A DNA stretch of 64,000 nucleotides. Origin: Neckera pumila (taxonomy: Eukaryota; Streptophyta; Bryopsida; Hypnales; Neckeraceae). The position numbers and the translations under genes are program-made. Location: positions 15,888,065-15,952,064 of the forward strand of contig OZ018416.1 of the NCBI GenBank assembly GCA_963969595.1, in the 5' to 3' direction. The notes beneath the pieces were generated by a model. The model saw only the letters and a program-made list of their open reading frames with translations. It made no database searches and was not told the origin of the DNA. This document shows, piece by piece, positions 1 through 11,581 of the stretch (its first letter is position 1; each line of letters starts with the position of its first letter).

Positions 1-1256
1 TATATTGTCTGGATTGTATGTGGCTGGGTCAAGCTGGAATTAATAGTATTGTTGGCTACGTGAATGTGTTGCGTTTGCATATCCAAATTGATGTGTCAAA
101 GTGAACAAGAAAGTGCTATCAGTTGTGAATGTTGAGGATTGTTCTTCATCTGAGTTGAATGTACTGCTTTGTGAGAGTGGTTGTAAAATTTGGAGTATGA
201 ATTATGAATTGAGAAAAGTAACGTTTTAAACATGTTCTACTATATTGAAACCAAACTGGACAAAGTTTCTGATAGTTATTTGTTGCTACAAGTGTATGAA
301 ACCAAGCTAGTGTGTATTGAAATTTAAGAAAAAAATTGGATGAAGACCGAGTTGCATGTTGTCTGGTCGAGAGTCTACTAATATGTTTGTTTTCAATTTA
401 GGATTCAAGTCCTAAATGGTTGTATGTCTATAGAGCGCCAAATTGGAATAAATTAATGTATGTGTATATGATTGGGTGTCAAACTTATTGAATTGGCTAA
501 GAAACCCAAAGTCATAATTTACAAGAGAGTAATAGAGAAGCCTCAGGAAGTAAAAGTTATGAATACAAAGAAAAAACTTAAAAGAATATAAATTACCAAA
601 CTCAAAGGAATGAAAAATGAGTTTAAATGTTAAATAAGAATTGTATATGTGAGGACATTAAAGTATGCTGAGTTGGAAGTGAGAATTATATTAAGTTGGT
701 GAATGAAAACAAAATGGATGGAATTAAACTTAAGTTGGTGAAGAGAAATTGTAAACTCTGTTCTAAAAGAAACTATAGCAAATTAGATTGCAATGGAGAA
801 TGTGTTCAAGTCAAATTCATGACAAAATAGCCATGTGGTGTTGAAAAGGAGAAAATAATGAAGTCTAGTAGGGATGCATGTTAAAGCTAATTTGGGAACC
901 AACAAGTTGGAGAAAGGTGCAAATTGAAAGATAAATTAGGCATACACTTGTGGCCATCTAGAGAAGAGGGTAGGTTGCAATTAGGATTAGTTGGCAAGAA
1001 TTGTCTTCCTTATCCTTGGGTTGTATTATCTAATTTGGTAATGGATCAATAAGAGCAGCTTTACCCTACTCAATTATCTTCCAGGGTTCAAACCTAGTAT
1101 AATAGACAAGGATTTCCCAATAGATTACTATTTCTCTCTATAAGACATGAATTGATTTTCCAATGAGGTAGGGTTCTTTTTTGCAAAATTGAAAAGGGAC
1201 CTTAGAATGAACGAAATTTTCTTATATGGCATCTCAACCAACCTCAATCCTTTTAA
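1..1256. other. AT-rich intergenic DNA, no gene seen
   Basis: Long AT-rich stretch with stops in all frames and no recognisable protein, RNA gene or repeat array. It ends at the TTAA that begins the first TTAA-flanked element. Confidence 0.6.
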
Positions 1257-1260
1257 TTAA

Positions 1261-2137
1261 CCCGTAAAGCACTAGTGTTTTTTTTCAAAGAGACATTGTC
1301 AAAAACTGCATTTTTTGAGTATAATGTTCAAAAAATGAAAATGGAATTTTTTTTGTTGATTTTAATCGTAAAAAACTGAATAAAAATATTTTACCAAAGT
1401 GTGGAAAATTTTTAGTCCATTTGACCACACAGATTGAAAGATTATAACGTTTGAAATGAGAATTTTCTTTTCCATTCCTACAAAACAGGGTCAACAGACT
1501 TTGGGCCTTCTTGGAGTACAACTTTTGCTCTACAAGAAAATTATCTTTTAACTAAACCACCCTGCAAAGTAAAGAGGTTAAATGAATTGGCAATACATTA
1601 GTCATTTTTTGATGATTTCTTGTGTAATGAATTTTTTTTAAATTGAAATCCAAATGGTGAAAAATTAGAGACAAGCATTAGGAATATGTGGGAAAAATTT
1701 CAAGAGATTTGACTTCATAGATTGCAAGATAATAGGACTTGAAGTTAGAAGAAATTGTTTTTTCTTGAAACCACCTTAATATAGCTAACAAAGTTTGATT
1801 CCTCTTAGAATGTGATTTGAAGACTAAAATTTGTTTTTTTAGACAATTGTATGCCATATTTTTATTAGTTACGTACATGCCAAATTTCAAAAGTTGGTGA
1901 GCTTTTTGCAAAAGATTCATAATAGATTTCCAAATTGCCCAAGCTGTCTAAAAAATTCAGGGTAACGTAACTTTTGATTTAGGCATCCAATTAGGAAAAA
2001 AAATTTAGTTTTTCACCAATAAGGTACAAATTTATACATTGTGTCCAAATTTCATGAGCATCCAACCAAAAATGACTTTATAGAAACCTACTCAAGATTT
2101 CTTGCGTATATTGAATGGACACTGGGTCCTTTAGAGA
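1261..2137. mobile_element. TTAA-flanked non-autonomous element, piggyBac-like, copy 1
   Basis: TTAA at 1257-1260 is followed by CCCGTAAAGCACTAG. The right end reads CTGGGTCCTTTAGAGA and is followed by TTAA at 2138-2141. The ends are imperfect inverted repeats of the consensus CCCCTAAAGG. The interior resembles the element at 31,864-32,790, sharing a stretch around 'gtggaaaa..ttt' followed by 'agattgaaagatta'. A TTAA target with CCC-starting termini is the piggyBac hallmark; that family assignment is inference. No coding capacity is visible. Confidence 0.6.
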
Positions 2138-2600
2138 TTAATTGATAAGTTCATCCAAGGCATCTAGCATAGCATATTACATTCCCAACATGGGGAGGAC
2201 CATTGCCTTATTATATAATGTTATGAATTTGTTTTGCAAGGGGGCAATGGGTATTAAGATAAAACAACCCATTGCTGTCAAAATTAGAAGTTTGTCCTCA
2301 TGCCATTGGTGAAATTTAAAAAAAAATTCCCACATAAAAGACAAGTGTGAGAAATAGCAAAAGCAATTGAAATTTAATAAATCATGATTTCTTTCATTTT
2401 TTAATTATTTTGTCCATCATGACACAAAAGACTCTTTAGTCCTTTAGTAAGTCAACATCCACTTTCTGGATGACGCACAAATTCAAACTCATATTTCTTT
2501 CTCATTATCGCTTGGATGAAAGGCATCATATTTTGTGAAGGTACCATATCAAGTTGTCCTATCTATTACAAATATTTTCAGCCTTCTGGAGGTTGCTCGA

Positions 2601-2649
2601 TCCAGAGTGACAAACCAAGCTATTTCAAAGCTTGGTTTGTCACTCTGGA
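2601..2649. repeat. Perfect 21-bp inverted repeat (hairpin)
   Basis: Arms at 2601-2621 and 2629-2649 are exactly complementary (TCCAGAGTGACAAACCAAGC plus one more pair) around a 7-base loop, ATTTCAA. It could be a foldback remnant or a small-RNA-type hairpin. The sequence cannot tell which. Confidence 0.85.
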
Positions 2650-2660
2650 AAAGTGCAGCA

Positions 2661-2689
2661 GTGAGTAGTTAGATAAGCTGACTACTCAC
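2661..2689. repeat. Second hairpin, 12-bp stem
   Basis: GTGAGTAGTTAG and CTGACTACTCAC pair with one G-T wobble around a 5-base loop. It starts 12 bases after the previous hairpin, so the two could form a double stem-loop. Confidence 0.75.
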
Positions 2690-4661
2690 CAAAACAATTA
2701 GATTTCAGTGATTTTTTTTTTTTTTTTTTCTTATTAAATTTTTAATTTTTAAAACTCGATTCCTATGCCACTACCATTGCAATTTCCACTTAGCTAGAAT
2801 AGGGAAAAATGATTTTTTCAGCCCCCCAAAAACAAATTTTAGGGTATTCCAGAGGACTATGGAATAGCCTTCCGGAGGCCTAAAATTTTCTCTAATGTAA
2901 CGATTGGATTTGGTGGTACTAGAGAACATATTTTTCTAATTTTAGAAATTTGCAAGTATGTTAAGTAGTTGACGAAGCCAAAATTGCATTGACTAACTCA
3001 AAACTGGATCTTCAAAAACAAGGTCATCAATTTTTTTTTTTTTTTTTTTAAATTCAAAAAATTACTATGTCAAGAAATTCCCATTTCAAATCCATTCCAA
3101 CAAATTTTATTCAAAGAATGATAATACTTTGCTTGTATAAAATTTAGAAGAAATTTGGAAATTTTCCTTTCAAAATTTATAAAAGCATATTAGAGATAGC
3201 ATTGGTGAATCTAACCGTACGGATAGAGTCTATAACTCAAAATCTACAACTTGATTGTATCTTTATATCAATTCCAAAATATTCTTCTAAATAATACTTT
3301 ATGATGATTTTTCTCAATTATAATTGTGGAGAACATTCTCTATGTTTAGAGGTTAGACTATTCCAAAATCAATAAAAACTGTATCCATAATGCTCATCTT
3401 ACCTACCTAAAGCAGTCAAAATATTTTCTAACTGGAAAAGGCCTTAAAAAGTCACTTCCTACAATGAATTTACAGTGAAAAGCTGGAAGTTTCTAATGAG
3501 ATCACTAATCACTCTAATACTATTAGCTAAGACAATCATAGATTGTGGCCTAAATCTCATTTATTGGAAAAAAAATCCAACTATATCGGGGGCATTCCCT
3601 AACTGTCCACTATAGATCTTCTAACTACAACAACATTTAATTTTTTTGAGTTCTACAAGCTATTTTCCTTCCATTTCTAAATTGTACATGGTTTTTAACC
3701 AATCTCCCAAGGGAACAATGGAACTATGGATTTGGAGGGACAAATGGAATTTGGGCAGGCTCCTATGGCCTCAATATTCATAATGATTTTTTTGAAACCT
3801 TTTGTGAAGATAGAAAAATACATTAGCTTCCTGGGAATATAATTTTTATTTCAATCGGTGCCCAGGAGTAAAAGTTATGGCACAGAAGGTCCTTTTTTTT
3901 AGTGCAGTAGGTAGAAATCTCTTCATACAATTTTTTTTTTTTTTAAATTTATGAATGTGATTTTCTCTCTCTATATATATATGTTTAAAAAAAGTTGTTC
4001 CTTATAGATTGTAATTTTATCTATATGGGAAGCTTTTATTCATTCCATTTGGATTTGTTATATGAAAGTTATGGACAATCTTATTTTTTGGGCAATTAGA
4101 GCATCTTCTTGAAAAAATAACTTGTGGGATTCATTTTTGAATGCAATTTTCACAATTGTTTTCTTGACAAGGTTAAGTTTGCTTGCTAAAACAATCTCAC
4201 CATTGGGATTATAGTGTTTTAATTCCACCTTAGAGCTATTAATGATTTAATTTTCTTTCAATCTTGGACCTACTTCTACTCAACAATTTTTTAGAGAATG
4301 AAATTAAGTATGTGTCTTGTGAAATAAAATTCTTAAATTTTCATCTCAATTCTTCAATATAAAAAGATTGAAACTCAAAGTCTATAGCGCAATTTTATTT
4401 CACAAATGGCAATCAAAGTCATTTGAAATTATAGGGCAATGTTCAAAAAAATAGTTTTTTCCAGCTTTGAATGCTAATATCATCTAATCTATGTGGTCAA
4501 ACTTTATAAATTTTTATCTTATAATCTAAGCTAAGTTAAATACAAGATCCTATGGTTAGATTCTAAAAAAACATTTTTTCTCTTTTCTTGGATGGATGCA
4601 ACAAAATTGGAAGTTTTGAATTGTTTTTGACAAAAAATGGCCTTGGGATTTTAGGGGTTAA

Positions 4662-5729
4662 CCCCTACAGGACCAAGCTGCGTTTTTTTGGCAACATAGC
4701 AATTTTGGGCAGTTCACTACGAATGGATTTTTATTTTTATTGAAAATTCTACACAATATGTGCATGAGGAGTAGCTTTAAGGCCCAACAATTTTTGTAAC
4801 TTTTGACCACATAGTTAACAAGTTATTGCATGATATGTGATTTTCTTTGAGCTTTGGACAACCCAAACAGCTCAAAAAGATTCTTTAAAAATGGCTTTTT
4901 ACAAAACTTTGAACCATTCAATAAAAAAATTGAAATTGGTTCTTTAGATTTATATATACATAGAAAACTTTGAATTATTCAAATTCAATCAGTGAGTCAA
5001 AACATTACATGAGATTTGGGGGTCTTAGAAGGCTGTGAGTTCCCCTGCTGTCTACTGTGTTCCCGCAGTCTGGGAACGCAGCAACACCTGGCTGACGTGG
5101 TCGAGCAACTGCCATGTCACTTTTTGGAAAAAAAAGAAAAAAAAAAAAAAAAAAATTTTGCTTAAGAATGATATTTTGGTAAGAATCTTTTTTTTTTTTT
5201 TTTTTGAAAAAAAAATTTCTGACACAATCGTACCGGTGTTCACTGGATCTGGGCAGATCAAGGAACAAGTCTGAAACGGCCCTCCAAGACCCCCAAATAT
5301 CATCTAATGGTTAAGAGGACTTTAAGTTTGAGGGTTGATATGAAGTCTTTGAAATCCATAACTACCTGCAAACTAAAGAATATAACTTCTTCCTTATAAC
5401 TTTTGACTCATTCATCAAAATTGAACAATTCAAAGCTTTCCTTGTATATATAAGTCTAAAGAACCAATTTCAAGTTTATGTTTTTGAAAAAAGTCATTAT
5501 AAAGAAAAAATTTGAGCTCCCGAGCTTCCCAAAGTTCAAAGAGAATCACATATCATGCAATAACTTTTTAACTATCTAGTGAAAAGTTACGAAAATTGTT
5601 GAGCCTTAAAGCTAATCCTTGGACATATATTCTGTAAAATTTTCAAAGAAAAAAAAACAAAAACTCCATTTGTAGTGAGTTGCCCAAAATTGCTATGTTA
5701 TCAAAAAACGCAGCTTGGTCCTTTAGGGG
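4662..5729. mobile_element. TTAA-flanked foldback element, piggyBac-like, copy 2
   Basis: TTAA at 4658-4661 and 5730-5733 bound a 1,068-bp element. Its termini are CCCCTACAGGACCAAGCTGCG and the complement of CGCAGCTTGGTCCTTTAGGGG. The terminal similarity continues inward as a long imperfect inverted repeat of roughly 370-400 bp per arm. A second inner pair (ATTTGGGGGTCTT / AAGACCCCCAAAT) lies at about 5013 and 5288. The core holds poly-A and poly-T tracts. The right arm is homologous to 32,400-32,790. It encodes nothing convincing; the short ORFs in the core come from the poly-A/T. Confidence 0.7.
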
Positions 5730-5733
5730 TTAA

Positions 5734-8000
5734 AGTGCAATATCCAATCATTCTCTCAAATTTTCTTCCCCAAAAGAGGAATTTTATAGATTTTTCCACT
5801 GATTTTTTTCCGATGTTTTCAAATTACAACTGGGTTTTTGCCCAATTCCACCGGCTAGCTTTGAACTAGCTATCGGTTCTTCACGATCATAGTCAGTCAC
5901 CACAACTAGAATAAGCCGTGGTCTTCATCTGGCACATCATGATCGCCGTCAGAACGTCAGAACCCAAAGAACATTACTTTGTGTCACAAAAAAGAAAAAA
6001 AAAGAAAAAAAACCATTACTTCGCTGCCAGACAGCTGAAAACGAGGAGAAGTGCACATGCAGAAGCAGAATAATTAGCATCCACTAAGATCTTCCAGTAC
6101 TGTACCAATTTTTCGCTGGAAAGAGATGATTTTTTTCCCCAGGGAATCTTTTGGCAGTATATTTCTGCTTTTGCAATGGGTGAAATCGTAAAATACTACT
6201 CCGTAAAATACTGCCAAATCTTAGGATCACATCGCTCTAGTTTGGATGAATGTTCATTCTTTAGGATGAAAAAACAAAATTTCATCCATAAATTGTAGGG
6301 TTCACCTATCTTGTAGATGTAAGCAACTTTTTTACAGCAATGAAGATTGCTTTTGGCACTACCTGGAATAAATGAAAAAAATATATATTGGTCCACACTT
6401 ATTAACTCTCATTTCAATGACCACCTAAATATCTTCTAAATCGTATGATCAAATAATCTGAATTTTTTTGAGGTGCTAAATCTCAATGCGAAATTTAAGA
6501 TCCTATCGTTACATTCTATTTGATCTCAAGAAAAAATGAGAAAAAAATTGCTCAAGTTCTTGGTAGTTTTGGCCCATTTTGAATGTACACCTACCTTGAG
6601 TCATTAGGGTTAAGCTCTTTAAGATAGATGTACCTAAAAGTAACACTTATTTAAGATGTGCAGATTTTGAGGATAGCTGCAAAATAAAATAATGTGCGCT
6701 TGTTAAGAAATGATTTAGGAAACCAACAAAATTTGCACATATATCTACATCTCTGCACACATATACCTACGTATTCATATCCATGTATTTGTATTTGTAT
6801 GGCAATATTAGTCGGTCTGGTTGGAAATTTTTACTTTTAATATTTTGACCCCCAATCAATCTTTTTGAAATGTTGTGTTTGATGGGATAGTGAGTGAAAT
6901 TATCCCAATTTAGGACCAATATAATCTCTATTTTCTAATCCTTCCTAATCAATTCCAAATTTTGTAATGTTATTTCATACACCGTTATCTTTTCTTCTTA
7001 AATTTATAACCAATTCTAAGCCTCATGATGATAATTTGTACTCAAATAACACTTTTCTACTTCTAGATTCATACATGTCCTCACAAATTACATCAAGTGT
7101 ACTTTGGAGACACTCAATACACCATGTAGCTACTAGAGAGGGAGATCTAGAAGCACCTACCACAATTGGACAGTTTGGTTTCACAATCCCATGATATAGA
7201 ACCTAATTAAGGTAGGAGGCATAAAATCCGCTCATTTAAGGATTAGTCTGCTCTTTTTATGGATTTCTTTGGATGGAAATATTTTTAGCTCATTTTTTCA
7301 AACAAAGAGAAATGTAACACAAGTGGTTTCATATTTTTCAAACCATTATTGAATTATTCATGAATTATTTATGAATATTTATTTATGAATATTTTTTGGT
7401 TTGGACGGAATTGGGTCCAAAGCAGGGTGAATTGGGCTTTGGTCTACCTTATAGGGGGGTTCACTAAAACTCACCCTTGCTACCACAGCCTGGCTCCGTC
7501 TGGCCTTTGTCTACCTGCGATTCAGGCCTTGTTTTTTGTGCTGTCGCTACCGGTTGTTGGAGATGGTCCCCCTGCTGTTAGCCAAGTGTTCCAGTGTATT
7601 TACCGGCCCTGCAAAAAAGTACTGTGGGTAATTCACAGTGTCCCAACGTTAGTGTTTTGGGTTGGAGCATGGTATGCCCACATGCCCATCATGGGGGGAC
7701 CCGGGGAGACATCCACATCATTGTTCATGACCATGCCGCATGGGTGCAGGTCCAGTGTTTTGCCTCCGACTGTAGGGTTTAGGCAGCTTAGGGTTGTGTG
7801 TAAGTTTTTTTTATAGTTTAGGGCTTACGTTTTGATGTGGTTTTTGTAGGCTTATATTCTTGTTCACTTTTCATTGTGGGATTTAGTGGTTTTAGCAAGG
7901 CATTATTATAAAAATGGGTTAAAACCATTTCAAAAAACTTGATGGCATGGAATGCACCTAGAAAATTAATAAAGGAAAGGGGGCACTTACTTTCCAGTTC
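5734..8000. other. AT-rich intergenic DNA, no gene supported
   Basis: Nothing convincing. A 143-codon open frame at 7385-7816 lies in a slightly more GC-rich patch but shows no domain, and its composition does not look selected. Confidence 0.5.
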
Positions 8001-8005
8001 TTCAA

Positions 8006-8770
8006 AAATGGGGCGATTTAGGAAAAGCCTGACTAAGTGATCCCAATTTGCATGATTGGGAGTTGGTAACCTTAAAACCTTATAGGTTGGCCTAGGATGA
8101 AGGGGTCACCCTTTAAATCGTTACCGTGCAACATCATGTACATTAAAAATGGGGAGGGAGTGGAACATGGACTAACGAATCCCCGTTAGGCATTCCTATG
8201 GGAATGCCTAACCTTCATAATAAAAAACATGGGGAGGGAGTGGAACCAGGACTAACTGGTCCCCATTTTTTTCGTTGGAAATGCCTAACCTTCATGACAA
8301 AAAAAAATGGGGAGGGAGTAGAACCTGGACTAACTAATCCCCATTTTTTTCATTGGAAATGCTTAACCTTCATGATAAAAAGAAATGAGGAGGGAGTGGA
8401 ACTAGGACTAACTAGTCCCAATTTTTTGCAGTGGCTGTGCCTAACCTTCAATGAAAAAAAAATGGGGAGGGAATGGAACCTGGACTAATTCATCCCCATT
8501 TTTTTCATTGGGAATGCCTAATGTGCATGATAAAAAAAAATGGGAGGGAGTGGAACCTGGACTAACTGGTCCCCATTTTTTCCATTGGAAATGCCTAATC
8601 TTCATGATAAAAAAAAATGGGGACGGAGTGGACTCGATCCCAAGTTATTCCTGTTTCAAGCAAACGTTGTGTGTTGGGCCTTATCTTCATGTCTAAGAGA
8701 ATGGTGAGGGATTACAACCAGGACTAAGTGGGCGCAATTTCAATCATTGGAAGTGGATAACCTTTTGATA
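8006..8770. repeat. 78-bp tandem repeat, about 8 copies, each with an internal stem-loop
   Basis: The unit starts AATGGGGAGGGAGTGGAACC, passes ACTAACTGGTCCCCATT, and ends with a GGAAATGCCTAACC stretch and an A run. Clear copies start near 8148, 8229, 8306, 8384, 8460, 8538 and 8616, with degenerate copies near 8010 and 8700. Within a unit AATGGGGA pairs with TCCCCATT, so every copy can form a stem. It lies just left of the Mutator-like region; whether it belongs to that element is unknown. Confidence 0.85.
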
Positions 8771-10267
8771 AAATTTACTAAATATTGACAATATTGAAAG
8801 AAAAAAGAAAAGAAACCGGGGAGGGGCAAACGTTTAAAGGAATGTGCCACCCCGTATTGGGTTTAGGAATAAATAAAAAAAAGAGGCTGAAGTGCTGGAC
8901 CGAATGCTTCCAGCTTCGACACCGATTGAGTTTGGTTTACTTTTGCCTTGAAGCCCCGTACCGACATGTTATGCTCACGCACTCTGCTGCTCACTCCACC
9001 AGTCTACCGCGTAGTGTTTCGCCAGTGATTTCTGAAGCAAGCGGATTTTGGTGTGCATGAAGGAGGATTTTGCGTCGCTCTTGCATTAGGGTTCAAGGTG
9101 TGGCGATCGCTCTTGCATTTGAAACATTGCGGTTCAGGGAGCATGATTTTAGGACTAGGATTTGCTTGCACTTGAGTACCTCGCCCAACTTGTCATTTCA
9201 ACTTCAATGTGTGAAGAGAGGCGGCGATAATCATTTGAGAACAGGTGCAGCAGTAATGGAACCCAAGGCGTGGGACGTCAACTCAAGCATGTAGAAAGAA
9301 TAGGTGCACTCGAATTCAAGCCAGCGCGCGACTTCTCACGCTCCGCGTTTAGGTTTGTCACTCATTTCTGGTTGGAATTTTATTTTTTGAATTGCGTGTT
9401 TTGGTGACGGCAGCTCCGCACGGTGGTTCTCCTCCAGTGCTTAGGGTTTGGGGATATGGCAAGGTGCAACTTGTTTTAGTTCGGTTTAGGAAGTGAAGTT
9501 CATTGCAATGTTTCGGCTTCTGGAATTTGGCAAGTGAGAGCGGGGGGAGTACGATTTTAAGTTCAGTAGTGGGTGCTGCAAGTTATGAAGCTGTGCTACC
9601 CCATCCAGCCATTGTCTGCCGCGGCGCAGCTTGGCAGGTGAGGCTGGCAGCTTCATGGTGGCAAGAGCGCCAGTAGGAAAATTAGGAAGTGCGATATCTG
9701 GCTTTAGGGGTGTTGTGGACGGCAGGGTTGTAGTGTTGATTTACTAGCTTCTAAATACTATGTCTTAGGGGGGCTAAGCTGTTAATCTCGCTCGATTCTA
9801 CACAGGCCAGGTGTTAGGTACCTAGACAGGTACTATTGCTACGCGCCAGTGTTTCGCTGGGGGGAGCAAATAGGTTGGAAGAATTGGTTTAGGGCGTTGG
9901 AGGTGGGCGCTCGCATTATCTATTGCTGCACAATGACTGTGGTGAGAAAGGCTGGCCGCAATCTCGGAGTAGAGGGCGCCTTGCACGATGGGTCGGGTGC
10001 TAGAGGGCATGAGACTGCGCAGGGAAATATGGAGGTAAAAAGCTGCGTGCGATTATTGGCTGCGCCAAAAAATGGACTATTGGGCCAAAAAATAGGCTGG
10101 TCTTTCGATTTTTTTTTTAGTAGAGCGAGTAGTGAGCGTATCGTGTTTTGATTTAGGGAGCGGCAGCGGAGGGGGCTCCATCTGCTCGTGGGAGTGAGCG
10201 GCAGGGCGGTTTCTGGAGGAAGGTGACTATTGACAAACACTGTTACGATGTCAACTACGGGAGCTAA
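8771..10267. other. Left part of the Mutator-like region, no firm exon
   Basis: GC content rises here and the motif AGTGTTTCG occurs at about 9013 and 9848, as it does elsewhere in the Mutator-like region. Short open frames exist, but none is recognisable. It probably holds the left end, promoter and leader of the rightward MULE gene. I could not find a terminal inverted repeat. Confidence 0.35.
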
Positions 10268-10987
10268 GAGGAGTACTGGTGGCTGCTGCAGGAGTTCGCA
10301 ACCAAGGCTGCCACGGACATCCCACGTCCTAAACAGCCATCTAGAAAATTCCTCCAGTGCATACATTGCGGCCACAAGAACTTCAGTGGGAAAATGCGAC
10401 TGAACAGCCACAGATTCCATTCGCAGTGTCCCGCAGTGAAGGACGACAGTGGCAACCCGAAAAGGTTGTTTCCCTATCCGGACCAAGGCGTCGGGCAAGG
10501 CAAAACATTGGAGTCATTGCGGAAGGGTAAGGTAGCCGAGGCGGAGGCCAAGGTAGGTAGTGTCAAGGACTTTGTCCCACCAGCAAAGGCGAAAAAACGA
10601 GGCGAACCACCCTGCCCTTTTACGAGTGGGTCGAAACACTCGGTTTCTGGTGATAAAATGGCGGGCAAACCAAGGGGGATGAAGTACGTCACTATGGAGG
10701 TAGAAGGTCCGGGAAACCTTAAGAAGCAGAGCAAGAGTTGGACGTGTGAGGAGAGCCCCGAGGCGGCGGAGGGAGCGACCAAGGGCCAGGATGGAAACAC
10801 CCAAGATAGCGACAATGACTTTGTCGAAGCATTGAAGAGGACTGGGATGCCAAAGAAGCCCACGCCGCCAAAGACCGTGCTACACGTGAAGCCATTGCAG
10901 GCACGAGCGACTCGGGCGTCTGTACAGCTAGAAAAGAAGAAGAGAGGAGAGGCGGAGGACACTGAGACGAATGTGATCCATGGCTGA
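10268..10987 (+). pseudogene. Rightward MULE gene, 5' exon with BED-like zinc finger
   Basis: Open frame from 10,268 to a TGA at 10,985-10,987. Near its start it reads C-x2-C-G-H-K-N-F-S-G...R-L-x2-H-R-x4-C, matching the spacing of BED-type zinc fingers used by plant transposon proteins to bind DNA. A basic, low-complexity region follows. Upstream the same frame continues through a TAA (10,265-10,267) into YDVNYGS, so the true exon is longer. Seven bases after its stop the 8.5-kb insertion begins. The frame beyond the insertion (19,496 on) is offset by one base, so an extra indel is needed to join them. Belonging to the ULP1 gene is inferred from position and from the target duplication. Confidence 0.5.
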
Positions 10988-11581
10988 GGGCGCGTGTTGT
11001 AGCACAGAAAGCACAATTCCTTCTCTAAGGTCCAAATTGGCCCTTAAGTGACTCTTGTATCGTTCCACAGAGATTTGGGTTGTAGTTCTTCTAATTGATC
11101 AGAATGTTACTAATCGGTATGTGGGAACACGCAATATCAATATTTAGAAATCCGGATTAGTTTAGGATCAATTCCGTAAATATTTTCAAAAATTTGTAGT
11201 AGTGAAGTCGGAAACCGGACATTTAGTAGAAACTAGGTAGTCAGGAAGTTCCGGCTTACAAAAACTTGTAGAATAGGTAAGAAACGGACTTTTGCCGGAA
11301 TCCGGAAACCGGAATGGGATCCGGAATCAGGCAACCTACAAACTAGGGGTCCGGCCTATGAAAACTAGGGATCCGTTTGCAATGGCGGCGCATTAAATGG
11401 CCGAACCAACGGGTGTCGGTCACTAGCCGGGTACTTAAGCAGATGGGCCTTTCGTTTTTCTCCTTCTTTCTTCTGCTCGAGGAGGTGTGTGTGCTTGCAG
11501 GTTTTGGAGCGCATTTCTTTTAGAAGGAGGAAAGAGTGGTGAGTTAGGCCGGATAGGGAGAGAAGGAAAGGAGGGTGCCGA

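Larger units (their letters stand above)
2142..4657. other. AT-rich intergenic DNA with poly-A/T tracts
   Basis: No gene is supported. The only structured part is the pair of hairpins at 2601-2689. Several T runs of 18-20 bases occur near 2710, 3030 and 3930. Confidence 0.55.

Noticed and set aside
5005..5303. Short ORFs on both strands with Lys or Phe runs
   Set aside because: Low-complexity poly-A/poly-T core of the foldback element.
7385..7816. 143-codon open frame on the plus strand
   Set aside because: No recognisable domain or homologous copy, hydrophobic and Trp-rich without a clear membrane pattern, no neighbouring exons.
10474..11016. 180-codon minus-strand frame
   Set aside because: Shadow of the rightward BED-like exon; the plus frame carries the recognisable finger.
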